Below are positions 1-8,804 of a stretch of DNA of 27,401 bases, in pieces. The DNA is taken from NCBI GenBank assembly GCA_002495625.1, contig DAGC01000010.1, positions 1 through 27,401 on the forward strand. Direction: 5' to 3'. Made by a program: the position numbers and the translations under genes. The stretch is from Methanobacterium sp. UBA375 (lineage in GTDB: Archaea; Methanobacteriota; Methanobacteria; Methanobacteriales; Methanobacteriaceae). Positions within the stretch are counted from its first letter, which is position 1. Each line of letters starts with the position of its first letter. Below the pieces are notes generated by a model. That model worked only from the letters and a program-made list of their open reading frames with translations, made no database searches and was not told the origin of the DNA.

Positions 1-50
1 ACTAAAAAATGGACAGTCACAAAAAAATTAGTTTTTAAAAAAAATTGAGT
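1..50 (-). terminator. T-rich termination region after the PAC2 gene
   Basis: Read on the minus strand, the bases just past the PAC2 stop contain several runs of T (opposite A-runs at 4-9, 21-27 and 38-44). Archaeal RNA polymerase ends transcription at such oligo-T tracts without needing a stem-loop, so this is the likely end of the leftward operon. No gene is visible in the first 74 bases. Confidence 0.5.
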
Positions 51-74
51 AGACAGATTAACCGGTATACCCGA

Positions 75-848
75 TTAACCGATATACCGCAGGTCTTCTT
101 CTCCAGGGGCGATGTGCATCCTTTCAGCCATCTCCTGCTCCATCTGCTGGGCCTTGGAGATCATCTTCCTGGTTTCCTCTGCCCTTTCTTCCAGTTTAGC
201 CACGTCTACTTCCAGTTTAAGTATGTGGGTTAGGGCATTTAGAACTGCCTTGGAAGCATCGGCGTCTATGAAGTATCCGGGGGTTTCTCCCATAAGACAT
301 ACCCCGTTCATTCCCCGGGACAGTCCCAGTCCGAGGAGTAATCCGGATGCGCCTATTATTCCACCGTCTGCTGATCTCAGTTTCACATCGTGTTCTTCCA
401 GCATGGTGGCCAGTTCTTCATTGGTGGCTGCTCCCAGTACCTGGGTTTTTTCCACGTGCTGGCCGGTACCCAATCCACCCAGTGTAAATATTTCCTTAAC
501 ACCGTATTTTTCCACAAAATCGAGTATGGCACCGCATATATGGTATTGTCCTTCTGGACTCAGTCCCTGGGTGTTTCCAACCAGTATTATGTAGTCTTTT
601 TTATCTTCACCTGCTGATTTCAGGTAGTAGAATTCATTTTTCATGGGTTCAATGATTCCTTTCTCCCCTACAAAGACCTGGGGTGGGAAGGATGGTGAGT
701 ATAGTTCTGCAAATTTGGTGGCTCCCAGTTCATGGATGATGTGCTCTGCCACCAGTTTACCCACATGACCGATGCCAGGGAGGGCTTCTATAAAGATGGG
801 TTCTGTAAGTTCAACTTCATCTAAAAGGTTTATAACGGTCTCTTTCAT
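75..848 (-). CDS. PAC2-family protein (proteasome assembly chaperone homologue)
   Basis: A 257-residue protein of the PAC2 superfamily (COG2047 type), whose eukaryotic relatives help assemble the 20S proteasome alpha ring. The archaeal role is not firmly established. The N-terminal half carries the family's core: an early IEALPGIGHVGKLVAEHI segment (about residues 20-38), a VGNTQGLSPEG loop near 90-100, and a glycine-rich GGLGTGQ stretch near 125. The last 50 residues form a charged, Met/Glu/Lys-rich helix that is probably coiled coil. It starts with ATG two bases after the TAG of nop10, so it is translated as the last gene of the L44e-S27e-aIF2a-Nop10 run. The same association is seen in other euryarchaea. 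The stop codon lies inside a 17-bp tandem duplication. Confidence 0.9.
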   Translation of the reverse strand: MKETVINLLDEVELTEPIFIEALPGIGHVGKLVAEHIIHELGATKFAELYSPSFPPQVFVGEKGIIEPMKNEFYYLKSAGEDKKDYIILVGNTQGLSPEGQYHICGAILDFVEKYGVKEIFTLGGLGTGQHVEKTQVLGAATNEELATMLEEHDVKLRSADGGIIGASGLLLGLGLSRGMNGVCLMGETPGYFIDADASKAVLNALTHILKLEVDVAKLEERAEETRKMISKAQQMEQEMAERMHIAPGEEDLRYIG

Positions 849-1022
849 CTAACCAGCTCCTTTTTGATCCTTAATTTGTTTTTTGAGTAATCGTCGATAT
901 TTGCCGTATTTATCTTCCGGGGAATACTTGGGAGGGTATACTTCCCCCACGTCTCCACCACAGTAGGGACAAGTGGTTTGGATGGTGTATTCACCACAGG
1001 AACGGCATTTTTTCATCTTCAT
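849..1022 (-). CDS. nop10: H/ACA ribonucleoprotein protein Nop10
   Basis: A short gene of about 57 codons encoding a Nop10-like protein. It starts MKMKKCRSCGEY, then has a second CPYCGG knuckle and the KYSPEDKYGKYRRLLKK basic tail typical of archaeal Nop10. Nop10 binds Cbf5 and the H/ACA guide RNA and is needed for rRNA pseudouridylation. The two CxxC pairs make a small zinc ribbon. Three in-frame ATGs compete (1028, 1022, 1016). The one at 1028 overlaps the aIF2a stop as ATGA, and 1022 gives the usual length, so the exact start is uncertain by two codons either way. The TAG ends two bases before the PAC2 start. Position between aIF2a and PAC2 is the usual one in Methanobacteria and Thermococci. 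Confidence 0.9.
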   Translation of the reverse strand: MKMKKCRSCGEYTIQTTCPYCGGDVGEVYPPKYSPEDKYGKYRRLLKKQIKDQKGAG

Positions 1023-1024
1023 CT

Positions 1025-1804
1025 TCATTCTAATTCACGATAGAATTCGCCTTCACCACCAGTTTCCACAACCTCATCGATGGCTACCTGGGCTGCTTCT
1101 TTGAGCATGGTTTCAGCTTCTATATAATCTGATGATTTAACGGTCATTCTATAACGGGGAGCACCTACACATTGTATGGTGATGTTATCGTCTTTAACCG
1201 ATAGTAACGCTTCTTTTACCACTTCCACACCGTTTGGTGCGTATGATTTTAAATCCACATATCCAGTTATGTGCACTTCTGGTGGTGATATGTTCTTCTT
1301 GGCAACTTCAGTTATTGCTTCGGCCCACTCTTTACTTACTTCTCGACTTATAAGCGATTCAGCACCTTCTTCGGCGGCAGTTTCAAATGCACCGTACAGG
1401 TCTCCGAATTCATCCATGAGGTAGTAACCTACTTCTTCATAAGCCTGGTCCAGATCTTTGCCTATGCTTCCTGCTGAAAATTCCAGGAGTTTTTCTGCCT
1501 TCTGTTCGATCTTCCACTGCTGGATTTTCCTGGTTCTCTGGTCCTCTCTGATCCTTTTAAGGGAAACATCGACGTGTCCTTTACGTGGGTTTACCCTTAA
1601 TACTTTAGCCACTATTTTCTGGTTTTCCCGTACGTAATCACGGATATTTTTCACCCAACCAGAAGAAACTTCTGATATGTGTATGAAAGCCTCTTTTTGA
1701 GGGTATTCCTCCAGATTAGCAAATGCACCATAATTTAAAACCTTATGTACAGTTGCTACTACCAGATCTCCTTCATCTGGCCATTCTTTTCTCATTCTTA
1801 CCAT
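1025..1804 (-). CDS. Translation initiation factor aIF2 alpha subunit
   Basis: Alpha subunit of the heterotrimeric aIF2, which brings initiator Met-tRNA to the small ribosomal subunit. The N-terminal S1/OB domain is clear (GDLVVATVHKVLNYGAFANL, then EAFIHISEVSSGWVKNIRDYV and a VDVSLKRI end near residue 80). A helical middle domain follows, then the C-terminal alpha/beta domain that contacts the gamma subunit (from about residue 165). I start at the ATG giving MVRMRKEWPDEGD because this is the family's conserved beginning and AAAGGTG lies 8 bases upstream. An in-frame ATG seven codons earlier (1825) is possible. The protein is about 259 residues, normal for the family. It follows S27e by about 40 bases and overlaps or abuts nop10. 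Confidence 0.95.
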   Translation of the reverse strand: MVRMRKEWPDEGDLVVATVHKVLNYGAFANLEEYPQKEAFIHISEVSSGWVKNIRDYVRENQKIVAKVLRVNPRKGHVDVSLKRIREDQRTRKIQQWKIEQKAEKLLEFSAGSIGKDLDQAYEEVGYYLMDEFGDLYGAFETAAEEGAESLISREVSKEWAEAITEVAKKNISPPEVHITGYVDLKSYAPNGVEVVKEALLSVKDDNITIQCVGAPRYRMTVKSSDYIEAETMLKEAAQVAIDEVVETGGEGEFYRELE

Positions 1805-1843
1805 TAAAACACCTTTAGCATCCAAATAATAGATCCTCTTAGA

Positions 1844-2029
1844 TCAGTCCAGGACTTCTATTATCTGGGCAACTATTTCAGATTTTCCACCTTTAGGTTT
1901 GACCAGGGTTTTGCTGCAGATTATACACTGTACGTTAGAAGCAGCATGGTCAAAGATTATCTGTTCATTACCGCAGTCTATGCATTTGACCTTTAAAAAA
2001 TTGCTTTTAGGATTGTTATAACTTGCCAA
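1844..2029 (-). CDS. rps27e: 30S ribosomal protein S27e
   Basis: A 61-residue ribosomal protein of the S27e family. It carries the expected C4 zinc ribbon: CIDC and, 14 residues on, CIIC, followed by a Lys/Gly-rich loop and an IVEVLD-like end. Translation starts at TTG (encoding MASYNNPKSNF), supported by GAGGTAA about 7 bases upstream. No ATG is available near the family's N-terminus. It begins 14 bases after the L44e stop and belongs to the same transcript, giving the conserved L44e-S27e-aIF2a order. Confidence 0.95.
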   Translation of the reverse strand: MASYNNPKSNFLKVKCIDCGNEQIIFDHAASNVQCIICSKTLVKPKGGKSEIVAQIIEVLD

Positions 2030-2043
2030 TTAAATTACCTCAA

Positions 2044-2325
2044 TTAAGTCTGTACGAATTCTACCTTGCCAGCTCTAAATGAAGATCGTTTGATGTGTGA
2101 TTTGTTACACTCTTTACATTTGTAGCGCAGGTCTAATTTTTTTACCGGTTTGTTACCTGATGGTAGTGGCCTGGGATATCCCCGGTAACCACTGGTTACC
2201 CGTCTAAACTGACGTTGCCCCCATTTTAATTCACTTGCTTTTCTTCTTTTTGATTCAAATACTTCATGAAGCGTGTGTTTTTTACAAAAAGGACAATAAG
2301 TTCTCCTTTCTTTAGGAATCTTCAT
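2044..2325 (-). CDS. rpl44e: 50S ribosomal protein L44e
   Basis: A 93-residue protein with the L44e/L42A pattern: an N-terminal YCPFCKKHTLHEV zinc knuckle, a basic middle rich in Arg/Gly/Pro (RRVTSGYRGYPRPLP), and a second knuckle YKCKECNKSH near residue 70. In the ribosome the family lies near the E site, where its basic loop contacts tRNA and 23S rRNA. The ATG is preceded by GAGGTGA at good spacing. A clear TATA box about 90 bases upstream makes it the first gene of the L44e-S27e-aIF2a-Nop10-PAC2 transcript. Confidence 0.96.
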   Translation of the reverse strand: MKIPKERRTYCPFCKKHTLHEVFESKRRKASELKWGQRQFRRVTSGYRGYPRPLPSGNKPVKKLDLRYKCKECNKSHIKRSSFRAGKVEFVQT

Positions 2326-2415
2326 ATAATCACCTCTATTTAAAAAATAAGCATTAGATTTGCTTGAAAATTATTTTAACTTCAAAACGATTGAACTTCT
2401 CCAAAAGTTCTAATC

Positions 2416-2424
2416 ATATATAAA
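2416..2424 (-). promoter_or_regulatory. TATA box of the L44e operon
   Basis: On the minus strand the sequence reads TTTATATAT in an otherwise gene-free spacer between gins51 and L44e. Transcription would start about 25 bases on, near 2392, leaving a leader of roughly 65 bases before the L44e ATG. Confidence 0.55.
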
Positions 2425-2454
2425 GTATGTAACAGCTATTTATAAAACCGATCT

Positions 2455-4247
<1,793 letters not shown>

Positions 4248-4293
4248 TTTATCCTCCTGATTATATTATTTTTACACACCTAATTTAAGATTA

Positions 4294-4304
4294 TTTTTAT
4301 AAAA
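4294..4304 (-). promoter_or_regulatory. TATA box of the pcn-gins51 transcript
   Basis: The minus strand reads TTTTATAAAAA in the spacer after the membrane-protein gene. Its distance to the pcn ATG (about 50 bases) leaves a leader of roughly 25 bases containing the AGGAGG site. Confidence 0.5.
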
Positions 4305-4309
4305 TATAA

Positions 4310-5158
4310 CTATTTATCCTTTTTATTCATACCATGAGTTATAGGATCATGGTTGGACGGATCACCATTGGACTTTTTTTGGTCATCCTTTGATTTAGGT
4401 TTTTGGTCATCCTCCTGTTTGGGATCATCCTTTTCCATTTTACCTTCCACTATCTCCAGATTCTGGTGTATTTCCCTAAAAAATTTACCCTCCAGTAATC
4501 TACGAGCAAAGACTGCGGCCAGTATCAGGAATGCCACCAGGACTAGGAATACAGAAAACATGGCCCCCTCACCAAAGATTACGTTGGAAGCAACCTGTTC
4601 TGTAGGGGTTAAACTGTAAATAATAGCTATTAGGATGAGGATAGCACTGATGGTTATAGCTACTCCTTTTATTATCTTTTCTTTCCTCTTCCTAAGCCAT
4701 TGAGCAATTTCATGTGATTTTATATCTTCTACGATATGAAGAGTAGGTTCTTCTTCCGAAGTTTCAGCAATGGTGCCTTTCTTTTCAGTTTGAGGAGTGC
4801 TTTCTTTAGTTTTGGGAACACTTTTAGTTTGAGGAACAACCTTTTTAGTTTTAGGACTTTTCTCAGTTTTAAGAACACTATCTTCAGTTTTAAAAACCCT
4901 TTCTTCCTTTTTAATCTTCTCTTTTTCAGGAAAAGGAGTTGAAACTTTATCTTCAATTGAAGTTCTATCTTCAACCGGATCTTTATCTTTAGATTCTCCA
5001 GCCACGTCTTCAGGAGATTTTGAAGTTTTCTGATCCTCCTGTTTACCAAGGTCATCCCCGAATAACAAATTTTTTAAGTTCCCAAAAAAGGAACCTTCCT
5101 TTTTCTCCTCTCCAGTGTCCTTTTCCTTGGATTTTGGGGGTTTATCAACGCTTGGCAA
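4310..5158 (-). CDS. Hypothetical membrane protein with Lys/Thr-rich repetitive cytoplasmic region
   Basis: A 282-residue protein of unknown function. Residues 1-160 are highly charged and low-complexity. About residues 88-128 hold degenerate repeats of a TK-x-x-x-PQTK/LKTEKS type. Two transmembrane helices follow, at about 164-184 and 200-220, joined by a short loop. The last 60 residues are again charged (KDDQKK, KQEDDQ). The basic stretch before helix 1 (RKRKEKIIKG) predicts that the N-terminus is inside, so both tails are cytoplasmic. The start is TTG, with AGGAGAA 8 bases upstream. It sits alone between TFS and pcn. Its own TATA-like box (GGTTATAAATT near 5195-5207) suggests a separate promoter. 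I recognise no family; repetitive composition makes homology claims risky. Confidence 0.75.
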   Translation of the reverse strand: MPSVDKPPKSKEKDTGEEKKEGSFFGNLKNLLFGDDLGKQEDQKTSKSPEDVAGESKDKDPVEDRTSIEDKVSTPFPEKEKIKKEERVFKTEDSVLKTEKSPKTKKVVPQTKSVPKTKESTPQTEKKGTIAETSEEEPTLHIVEDIKSHEIAQWLRKRKEKIIKGVAITISAILILIAIIYSLTPTEQVASNVIFGEGAMFSVFLVLVAFLILAAVFARRLLEGKFFREIHQNLEIVEGKMEKDDPKQEDDQKPKSKDDQKKSNGDPSNHDPITHGMNKKDK

Positions 5159-5245
5159 GGTAAGTTCTCCTGTGCTCGCTAAAATTTATCTGTTGGTTAA
5201 AAAATTTATAACCCTTCCTATTATTTAATCTGGTGGGTAAAAATT

Positions 5246-5563
5246 TTAATCATATTCCCGCCAGGTGTAGCCACACGCCGTGCACCTTAAAAATCTGGTT
5301 TCAGATTCATCTGCCCTTCGAGTTTGCTGCAGCCACCAGAAAGCCTCTTTATTTTTACATTTAGGACATATGGCCCTGGTGGTGGGCAGGGTTTTCACCT
5401 TGTCATCGGTGAAAATTATACTCTCTTTGGTATTTACTTCCTCGGAAACCTCATATTTCTTGATTAATTCCTTGGTTATCTTTCTTTCATATCCGCATTG
5501 TTTACAATGAAACTGTTTATCTTGAGGAAACATTACAGTTCCGCATTTTGGGCAAAACTCCAT
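5246..5563 (-). CDS. tfs: Transcription factor S (TFS, archaeal TFIIS-like)
   Basis: A 105-residue transcript cleavage factor that rescues backtracked RNA polymerase. The N-terminal zinc ribbon is CPKC...CKQC (residues 4-26). The C-terminal TFIIS ribbon is CPKC...CTAC, carrying the TRRADESET signature whose adjacent Asp-Glu pair enters the polymerase active site. Both ribbons are intact, so this is an active TFS rather than an inhibitory paralogue. I start at the ATG giving MEFCPKCG because AAGGAGGAC lies immediately upstream. A TTG six codons earlier would place that site inside the coding sequence. The upstream Nudix gene ends 55 bases before this start. Confidence 0.95.
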   Translation of the reverse strand: MEFCPKCGTVMFPQDKQFHCKQCGYERKITKELIKKYEVSEEVNTKESIIFTDDKVKTLPTTRAICPKCKNKEAFWWLQQTRRADESETRFLRCTACGYTWREYD

Positions 5564-5618
5564 TCGGGTCCTCCTTATCAAATCGGTTTTATGATTTTTA
5601 TGTTTTTATTTTTATATC

Positions 5619-6026
5619 TTAAATACTGAAGGCATCTTTAAGTATTTGTTCATGGTCGAAGGCCAGCTTGTAGGTAAGAGCTTCTTCGAGCTTTATGCAG
5701 GCAACGTCCTGGGCATCTGAGTCCGCCCTTAATTTCCCGCCTGTCTTCTGTGCTTTGTAGCATATGGTTACTGTGTGTCCACGGGGATCTCTATCTGGAT
5801 CTGAATAAACTCCTGATATGCCTTTTAATTCTATATCTAATCCTGTTTCTTCTTTTACTTCCCGCAAAACCGCTGATTCAACTGTCTCACCATATTCGAC
5901 AAATCCACCGGGCAAGGCCCATGAACCTTTGTATGGATCATTTCTCCGCCTGACCAGTACTACCCGATTATTCTCACATAATATAATGGCATCAACGGTT
6001 AGAGAAGGGTGTTTGATAAAATACAC
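5619..6026 (-). CDS. Nudix hydrolase (ADP-ribose pyrophosphatase/MutT-like)
   Basis: A 135-residue Nudix protein. The full Nudix box is present at about residues 41-64, from GGFVEYGE through REVKEETGL, including the REVKEE metal-binding helix. The SWALPGGFVE lead-in and the GHTVTICY segment fit the ADP-ribose pyrophosphatase or nucleoside-diphosphate-linked subgroup, but the substrate cannot be read from sequence. The start appears to be GTG, with AGGAA very close by; no better in-frame ATG exists before the family's SLTVDAIIL strand. It lies between DUF99 and TFS on the same strand, which may be positional rather than functional. Confidence 0.88.
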   Translation of the reverse strand: MYFIKHPSLTVDAIILCENNRVVLVRRRNDPYKGSWALPGGFVEYGETVESAVLREVKEETGLDIELKGISGVYSDPDRDPRGHTVTICYKAQKTGGKLRADSDAQDVACIKLEEALTYKLAFDHEQILKDAFSI

Positions 6027-6073
6027 TTCCTGTTCTTTTAAATTTTTTTAATTTCTTTTAGAGCATTAACTAA

Positions 6074-6682
6074 TCAGGCATTCCCCTTCGATTCTCCAGT
6101 AACTACACCGGCAGCTATCAGATGGGCCACTCTTACTGGTTCGGGTATGGCGCTTCTCGTGGTGGAAAGCCTTATTATCTCCTCTGCATCTTCTATATCA
6201 ATTCCATTTACCTGTATGTAGATGTCTTCCTCATTTTCTATTTTATAAACTGGCCCGGCATCTTTGATATCCTGCCAGCGCTCCTGCCAATTTTCAAATC
6301 GTTTTAAAGCCTTTTGAATCTTTTCAAAGTTAGGGTATTTCCTCATTATAACAATGACCGGTATTCCTGTTTCTTCGTAAATTTTCTGGATGTTTATTAC
6401 GTTGAAACCGCCGAAGGTCACCCCGTCCAGCATTATCACACCAAGCTGGTCTTTATGGCGGGTGCTGTTTACCATGTTGATTATCTTATCGGTGGCATCC
6501 CTTCCATCACCCTGGATAAAAGTCCGGAGCACACCATCCAGCCATTCTCCTGCTCGAAAAACAGTTCCAATTACCATCACCGGTTGGGTGGTGTGTGCAG
6601 GAAATGGGGAATCATCTATGCCTAAAATTCTGATTTCTCTTTTGATGTTCCTGAATTTTTTATTTAGAGTAACTTCATTCAT
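6074..6682 (-). CDS. DUF99 family protein (UPF0215, endonuclease V-like fold)
   Basis: A 202-residue member of DUF99/UPF0215, a mainly archaeal family structurally related to endonuclease V. Family features visible here are the ILGIDDSPF start of the core strand (about residue 18), the VIMLDGVTFGGFNVINI segment (about 83-99) with its conserved Asp and Gly residues, and the VPVIVIMRK-like strand near 109-115. No biochemical role is established for the family. A nuclease or RNA-processing role is an inference from the fold and from neighbours (csl4, rpoL, TFS). The ATG has no clear ribosome-binding site. rpoL ends 38 bases upstream. Confidence 0.85.
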   Translation of the reverse strand: MNEVTLNKKFRNIKREIRILGIDDSPFPAHTTQPVMVIGTVFRAGEWLDGVLRTFIQGDGRDATDKIINMVNSTRHKDQLGVIMLDGVTFGGFNVINIQKIYEETGIPVIVIMRKYPNFEKIQKALKRFENWQERWQDIKDAGPVYKIENEEDIYIQVNGIDIEDAEEIIRLSTTRSAIPEPVRVAHLIAAGVVTGESKGNA

Positions 6683-6720
6683 TTAGCATGAAAAATGTGG
6701 GAAATTTTTGAAATTAAACA

Positions 6721-7032
6721 TCACTTTTTAGACTTGGACTTGGATTTGGCTTTAGTCTTCTTGGTAGTCTTCTTTGGAGGGGTGCTTATCTCCTTTTTTA
6801 GTTCGTCGCACCGTTTTTTAATGGTCTCTGCTGCTTTTTTCAGTGATTTTCTGGGATTCTTTGCTTTCACGTATAGTTTGGGTTCACCGATTATGGGGTG
6901 TTCCATGATGTAAGCTGCTGATTCTACGTCTTTATCCTCCATAAGGGTCTTCCTAAGGGCGTTGCAGAGTGTGTGTGACTCTCCGGTGATTTCTATCTCC
7001 AGTTCATTCTTGGTGTCCTTTATGATCTTCAT
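6721..7032 (-). CDS. rpoL: RNA polymerase subunit L (Rpo11) with basic C-terminal tail
   Basis: A 103-residue subunit L, the alpha-like partner of subunit D in RNA polymerase assembly. The conserved core reads ITGESHTLCNALRKTL (about 16-31), DVESAAYIMEHPIIGEPKLYVK, and a helix around LKKAAETIKKRCDELKKEI. The start is the ATG at 7032, with GAGGGATAAC directly upstream and the csl4 stop one base before it; 16 upstream in-frame codons belong to csl4. The last 20 residues are an extra tail made almost entirely of Lys, Thr and Ser (alternating SKSKSK). It extends past the globular domain and may bind nucleic acid. csl4 and rpoL are certainly cotranscribed. Confidence 0.95.
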   Translation of the reverse strand: MKIIKDTKNELEIEITGESHTLCNALRKTLMEDKDVESAAYIMEHPIIGEPKLYVKAKNPRKSLKKAAETIKKRCDELKKEISTPPKKTTKKTKAKSKSKSKK

Positions 7033-7033
7033 G

Positions 7034-7603
7034 TTATCCCTCGTAATTTGAAGAGATCTTTCTCCTCTCTTTTCTTCCACATCTAGGGCATAATACTTCG
7101 TTTTTACTCATCTGTTTCATGTACGCCCGGCAGTTGGTGCACATGGCCTTGATTACACCCAGTTCCTTTTCTGCAGTGGTTAAGTCCACGTTGTCCAGTC
7201 CTATAATTTTAGTTACCTTGGCCTCCACCAGGTCACCGATATGGAATTCGTCGGTTAACTTGGCCACGTATCCTTTATCTGCCTGTGAAATATGGATCCC
7301 ACCGGAAAAATTGGTCACTAAACTCCTCTTGGTGTCTTTAACCCCTTCAATCTTCATCAGGGCTCTCTGTCCCCTTACTTCAGATATCTGTCCGCAGACC
7401 ACCACTCCATTTTTCAGTATAGAGGGGTAGTTGGTCTTGGGTATGATGGAAATTCTTTTATTCCTGTTGTCCAGGGAGACGGTTCCTGCAACCAGGGACC
7501 TAATTTTACCTTCATCATCAAATGTCCAGTCTGCCGGATCATATTCCTCTGTTACTCCCAGAGCATCTCCTGGAAGAACAAAATCGCCAGTTTTAGTTTT
7601 CAT
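7034..7603 (-). CDS. csl4: Exosome RNA-binding subunit Csl4
   Basis: A 189-residue Csl4, one of the two RNA-binding cap proteins of the archaeal exosome, which degrades and tails RNA 3' ends. The order is canonical: an N-terminal domain beginning GDFVLPGDALGVTEEYDPADW, a central S1 domain (about 60-145, with GGIHISQADKGYVAKLTDEFHIGDLVEAKV), and a C-terminal zinc ribbon CTNC...CPRC near 155-178. The ATG is preceded by GAGGTGAACA. It heads the transcript that continues into rpoL. A TATA-like region lies 80-130 bases upstream. Confidence 0.95.
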   Translation of the reverse strand: MKTKTGDFVLPGDALGVTEEYDPADWTFDDEGKIRSLVAGTVSLDNRNKRISIIPKTNYPSILKNGVVVCGQISEVRGQRALMKIEGVKDTKRSLVTNFSGGIHISQADKGYVAKLTDEFHIGDLVEAKVTKIIGLDNVDLTTAEKELGVIKAMCTNCRAYMKQMSKNEVLCPRCGRKERRKISSNYEG

Positions 7604-7682
7604 TGTTCACCTCAACCTAAAATAAGTTTTTAAATTTGTTGATTAGATAGTTAAATTGGTTTTAGAACTAATTTTATTAGTC

Positions 7683-7733
7683 TATATTATTTATTTAAAG
7701 TAACTTTAATTGTTTTATTCACTATATATATTT
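7683..7733 (-). promoter_or_regulatory. Promoter region of csl4-rpoL
   Basis: Two TATA-like boxes are visible on the minus strand: AAATATATATAG (7722-7733) and TAAATAATATAG (about 7682-7693). They would give leaders of roughly 95 or 57 bases. I cannot choose between them. Confidence 0.4.
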
Positions 7734-7776
7734 AAATTTTTGTTACCGGGAAATTTCTTTGAAATGATCTTCAATC

Positions 7777-8766
7777 CTAATATCTTATCTCATCCATCAC
7801 ATAATCGCCCCATTCCTTTTTATCCAGAACTATTAATAGCTCTTCCGGCGTTAAAAGGGGTTTATCATATATATTTGCATCATCGATTGCTATCCTGGGA
7901 CAGGCAGTTACCACAAATGCATCTAAATCTCTGTATGGTACCAGGAGTTCCGGAGTAACCTGGTTCATGAAGATGATGAACGCCTGTTTTCCTTCTGCTT
8001 CGATGGTGTCCTTTAAACTTTGGGCCAGTTCCATACGGTACTGTCCCTTCTTGGAGGAGACTATGATTCCAAATCTTTCTCCTTCCCGGGCTTTTGTGAT
8101 CTTAGCGAACCTTATCCTCATCATCCGGTCGGTGAATTCATGGATATTCCTCGCTTCATCATGATATGGATCGGCGATGATGACCGGTTTATCTGTGGAG
8201 AGTTTGATTCCCAGGGGGTGGAAGTTCCCACTGCCTAGAAACAGGAATGCATCGACGGAGAGGTTTTCTATGCTGGAGAAGTTACAGCCCAGTACCTGGG
8301 CCTTCTGGGTTCCCCTGCCCTCCTTCATAATCACTTCCTTACCATTTTCCTGCAGTATACCCGTTATTTCATCTATAAGGTGAAGGTGCTGGGCGGTGGT
8401 TACCAGTCCTATTTTCTTATAATCTTTTAAGAGATCTAAAGCTTTAATGATGGAGGGTGTGACGTCCAACTGGAATTTTGCTTCTAAAAAAAGCACCGGC
8501 ACGTCGTATTCTAGGGGCAGGGGAGTGTGGCCGAAATGTACCAGTAAATCAACCAGGCCCTTCATGGCAGTGTCAGATACATCACAGGCCCCATAACAGG
8601 GGTCTCCTGAAATAATCACGTCTGCCCCTGTTTCTTCTTCTATCTGCCTGGCAACAGAAGTAGCGTACATCTTCAGGCCTTCTGGAAACTGTAAACACAC
8701 TGTATGTGCGCCTATTTTCCTGATATTGGCCAGTATTTCTTCAATGTTCAGCTGGTAACTCGACAT
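7777..8766 (-). CDS. dph2: Diphthamide biosynthesis enzyme Dph2 (4Fe-4S, noncanonical radical SAM)
   Basis: A 329-residue archaeal Dph2, which transfers the 3-amino-3-carboxypropyl group of S-adenosylmethionine onto a histidine of elongation factor 2, the first step of diphthamide synthesis. The three domains each supply one cluster cysteine, visible as DPCYGACD (C57, with C61 nearby), LGCNF (C161) and TACPR (C289). This spacing matches the well-studied Pyrococcus enzyme closely. The QFPEGL motif near residue 26 is also typical. There is no ribosome-binding site before the ATG, and a TTTAAATC box lies about 25 bases upstream, so the mRNA may be leaderless. hpt ends 38 bases upstream on the same strand. 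Confidence 0.95.
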   Translation of the reverse strand: MSSYQLNIEEILANIRKIGAHTVCLQFPEGLKMYATSVARQIEEETGADVIISGDPCYGACDVSDTAMKGLVDLLVHFGHTPLPLEYDVPVLFLEAKFQLDVTPSIIKALDLLKDYKKIGLVTTAQHLHLIDEITGILQENGKEVIMKEGRGTQKAQVLGCNFSSIENLSVDAFLFLGSGNFHPLGIKLSTDKPVIIADPYHDEARNIHEFTDRMMRIRFAKITKAREGERFGIIVSSKKGQYRMELAQSLKDTIEAEGKQAFIIFMNQVTPELLVPYRDLDAFVVTACPRIAIDDANIYDKPLLTPEELLIVLDKKEWGDYVMDEIRY

Positions 8767-8804
8767 GATATCATTTATTACATAATAAAAGATTTAAACC
8801 TGTT

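Noticed and set aside
112..594. 160-codon plus-strand frame opposite the PAC2 gene
   Set aside because: Fully antisense to a recognised gene, with Ser/Pro-rich translation and no ribosome-binding site.
4729..5055. Lys/Leu-rich frame of 108 codons in another frame of the two-helix membrane protein gene
   Set aside because: It is the shifted reading of a low-complexity A-rich tract; the real gene has a ribosome-binding site, membrane helices and a complete frame.
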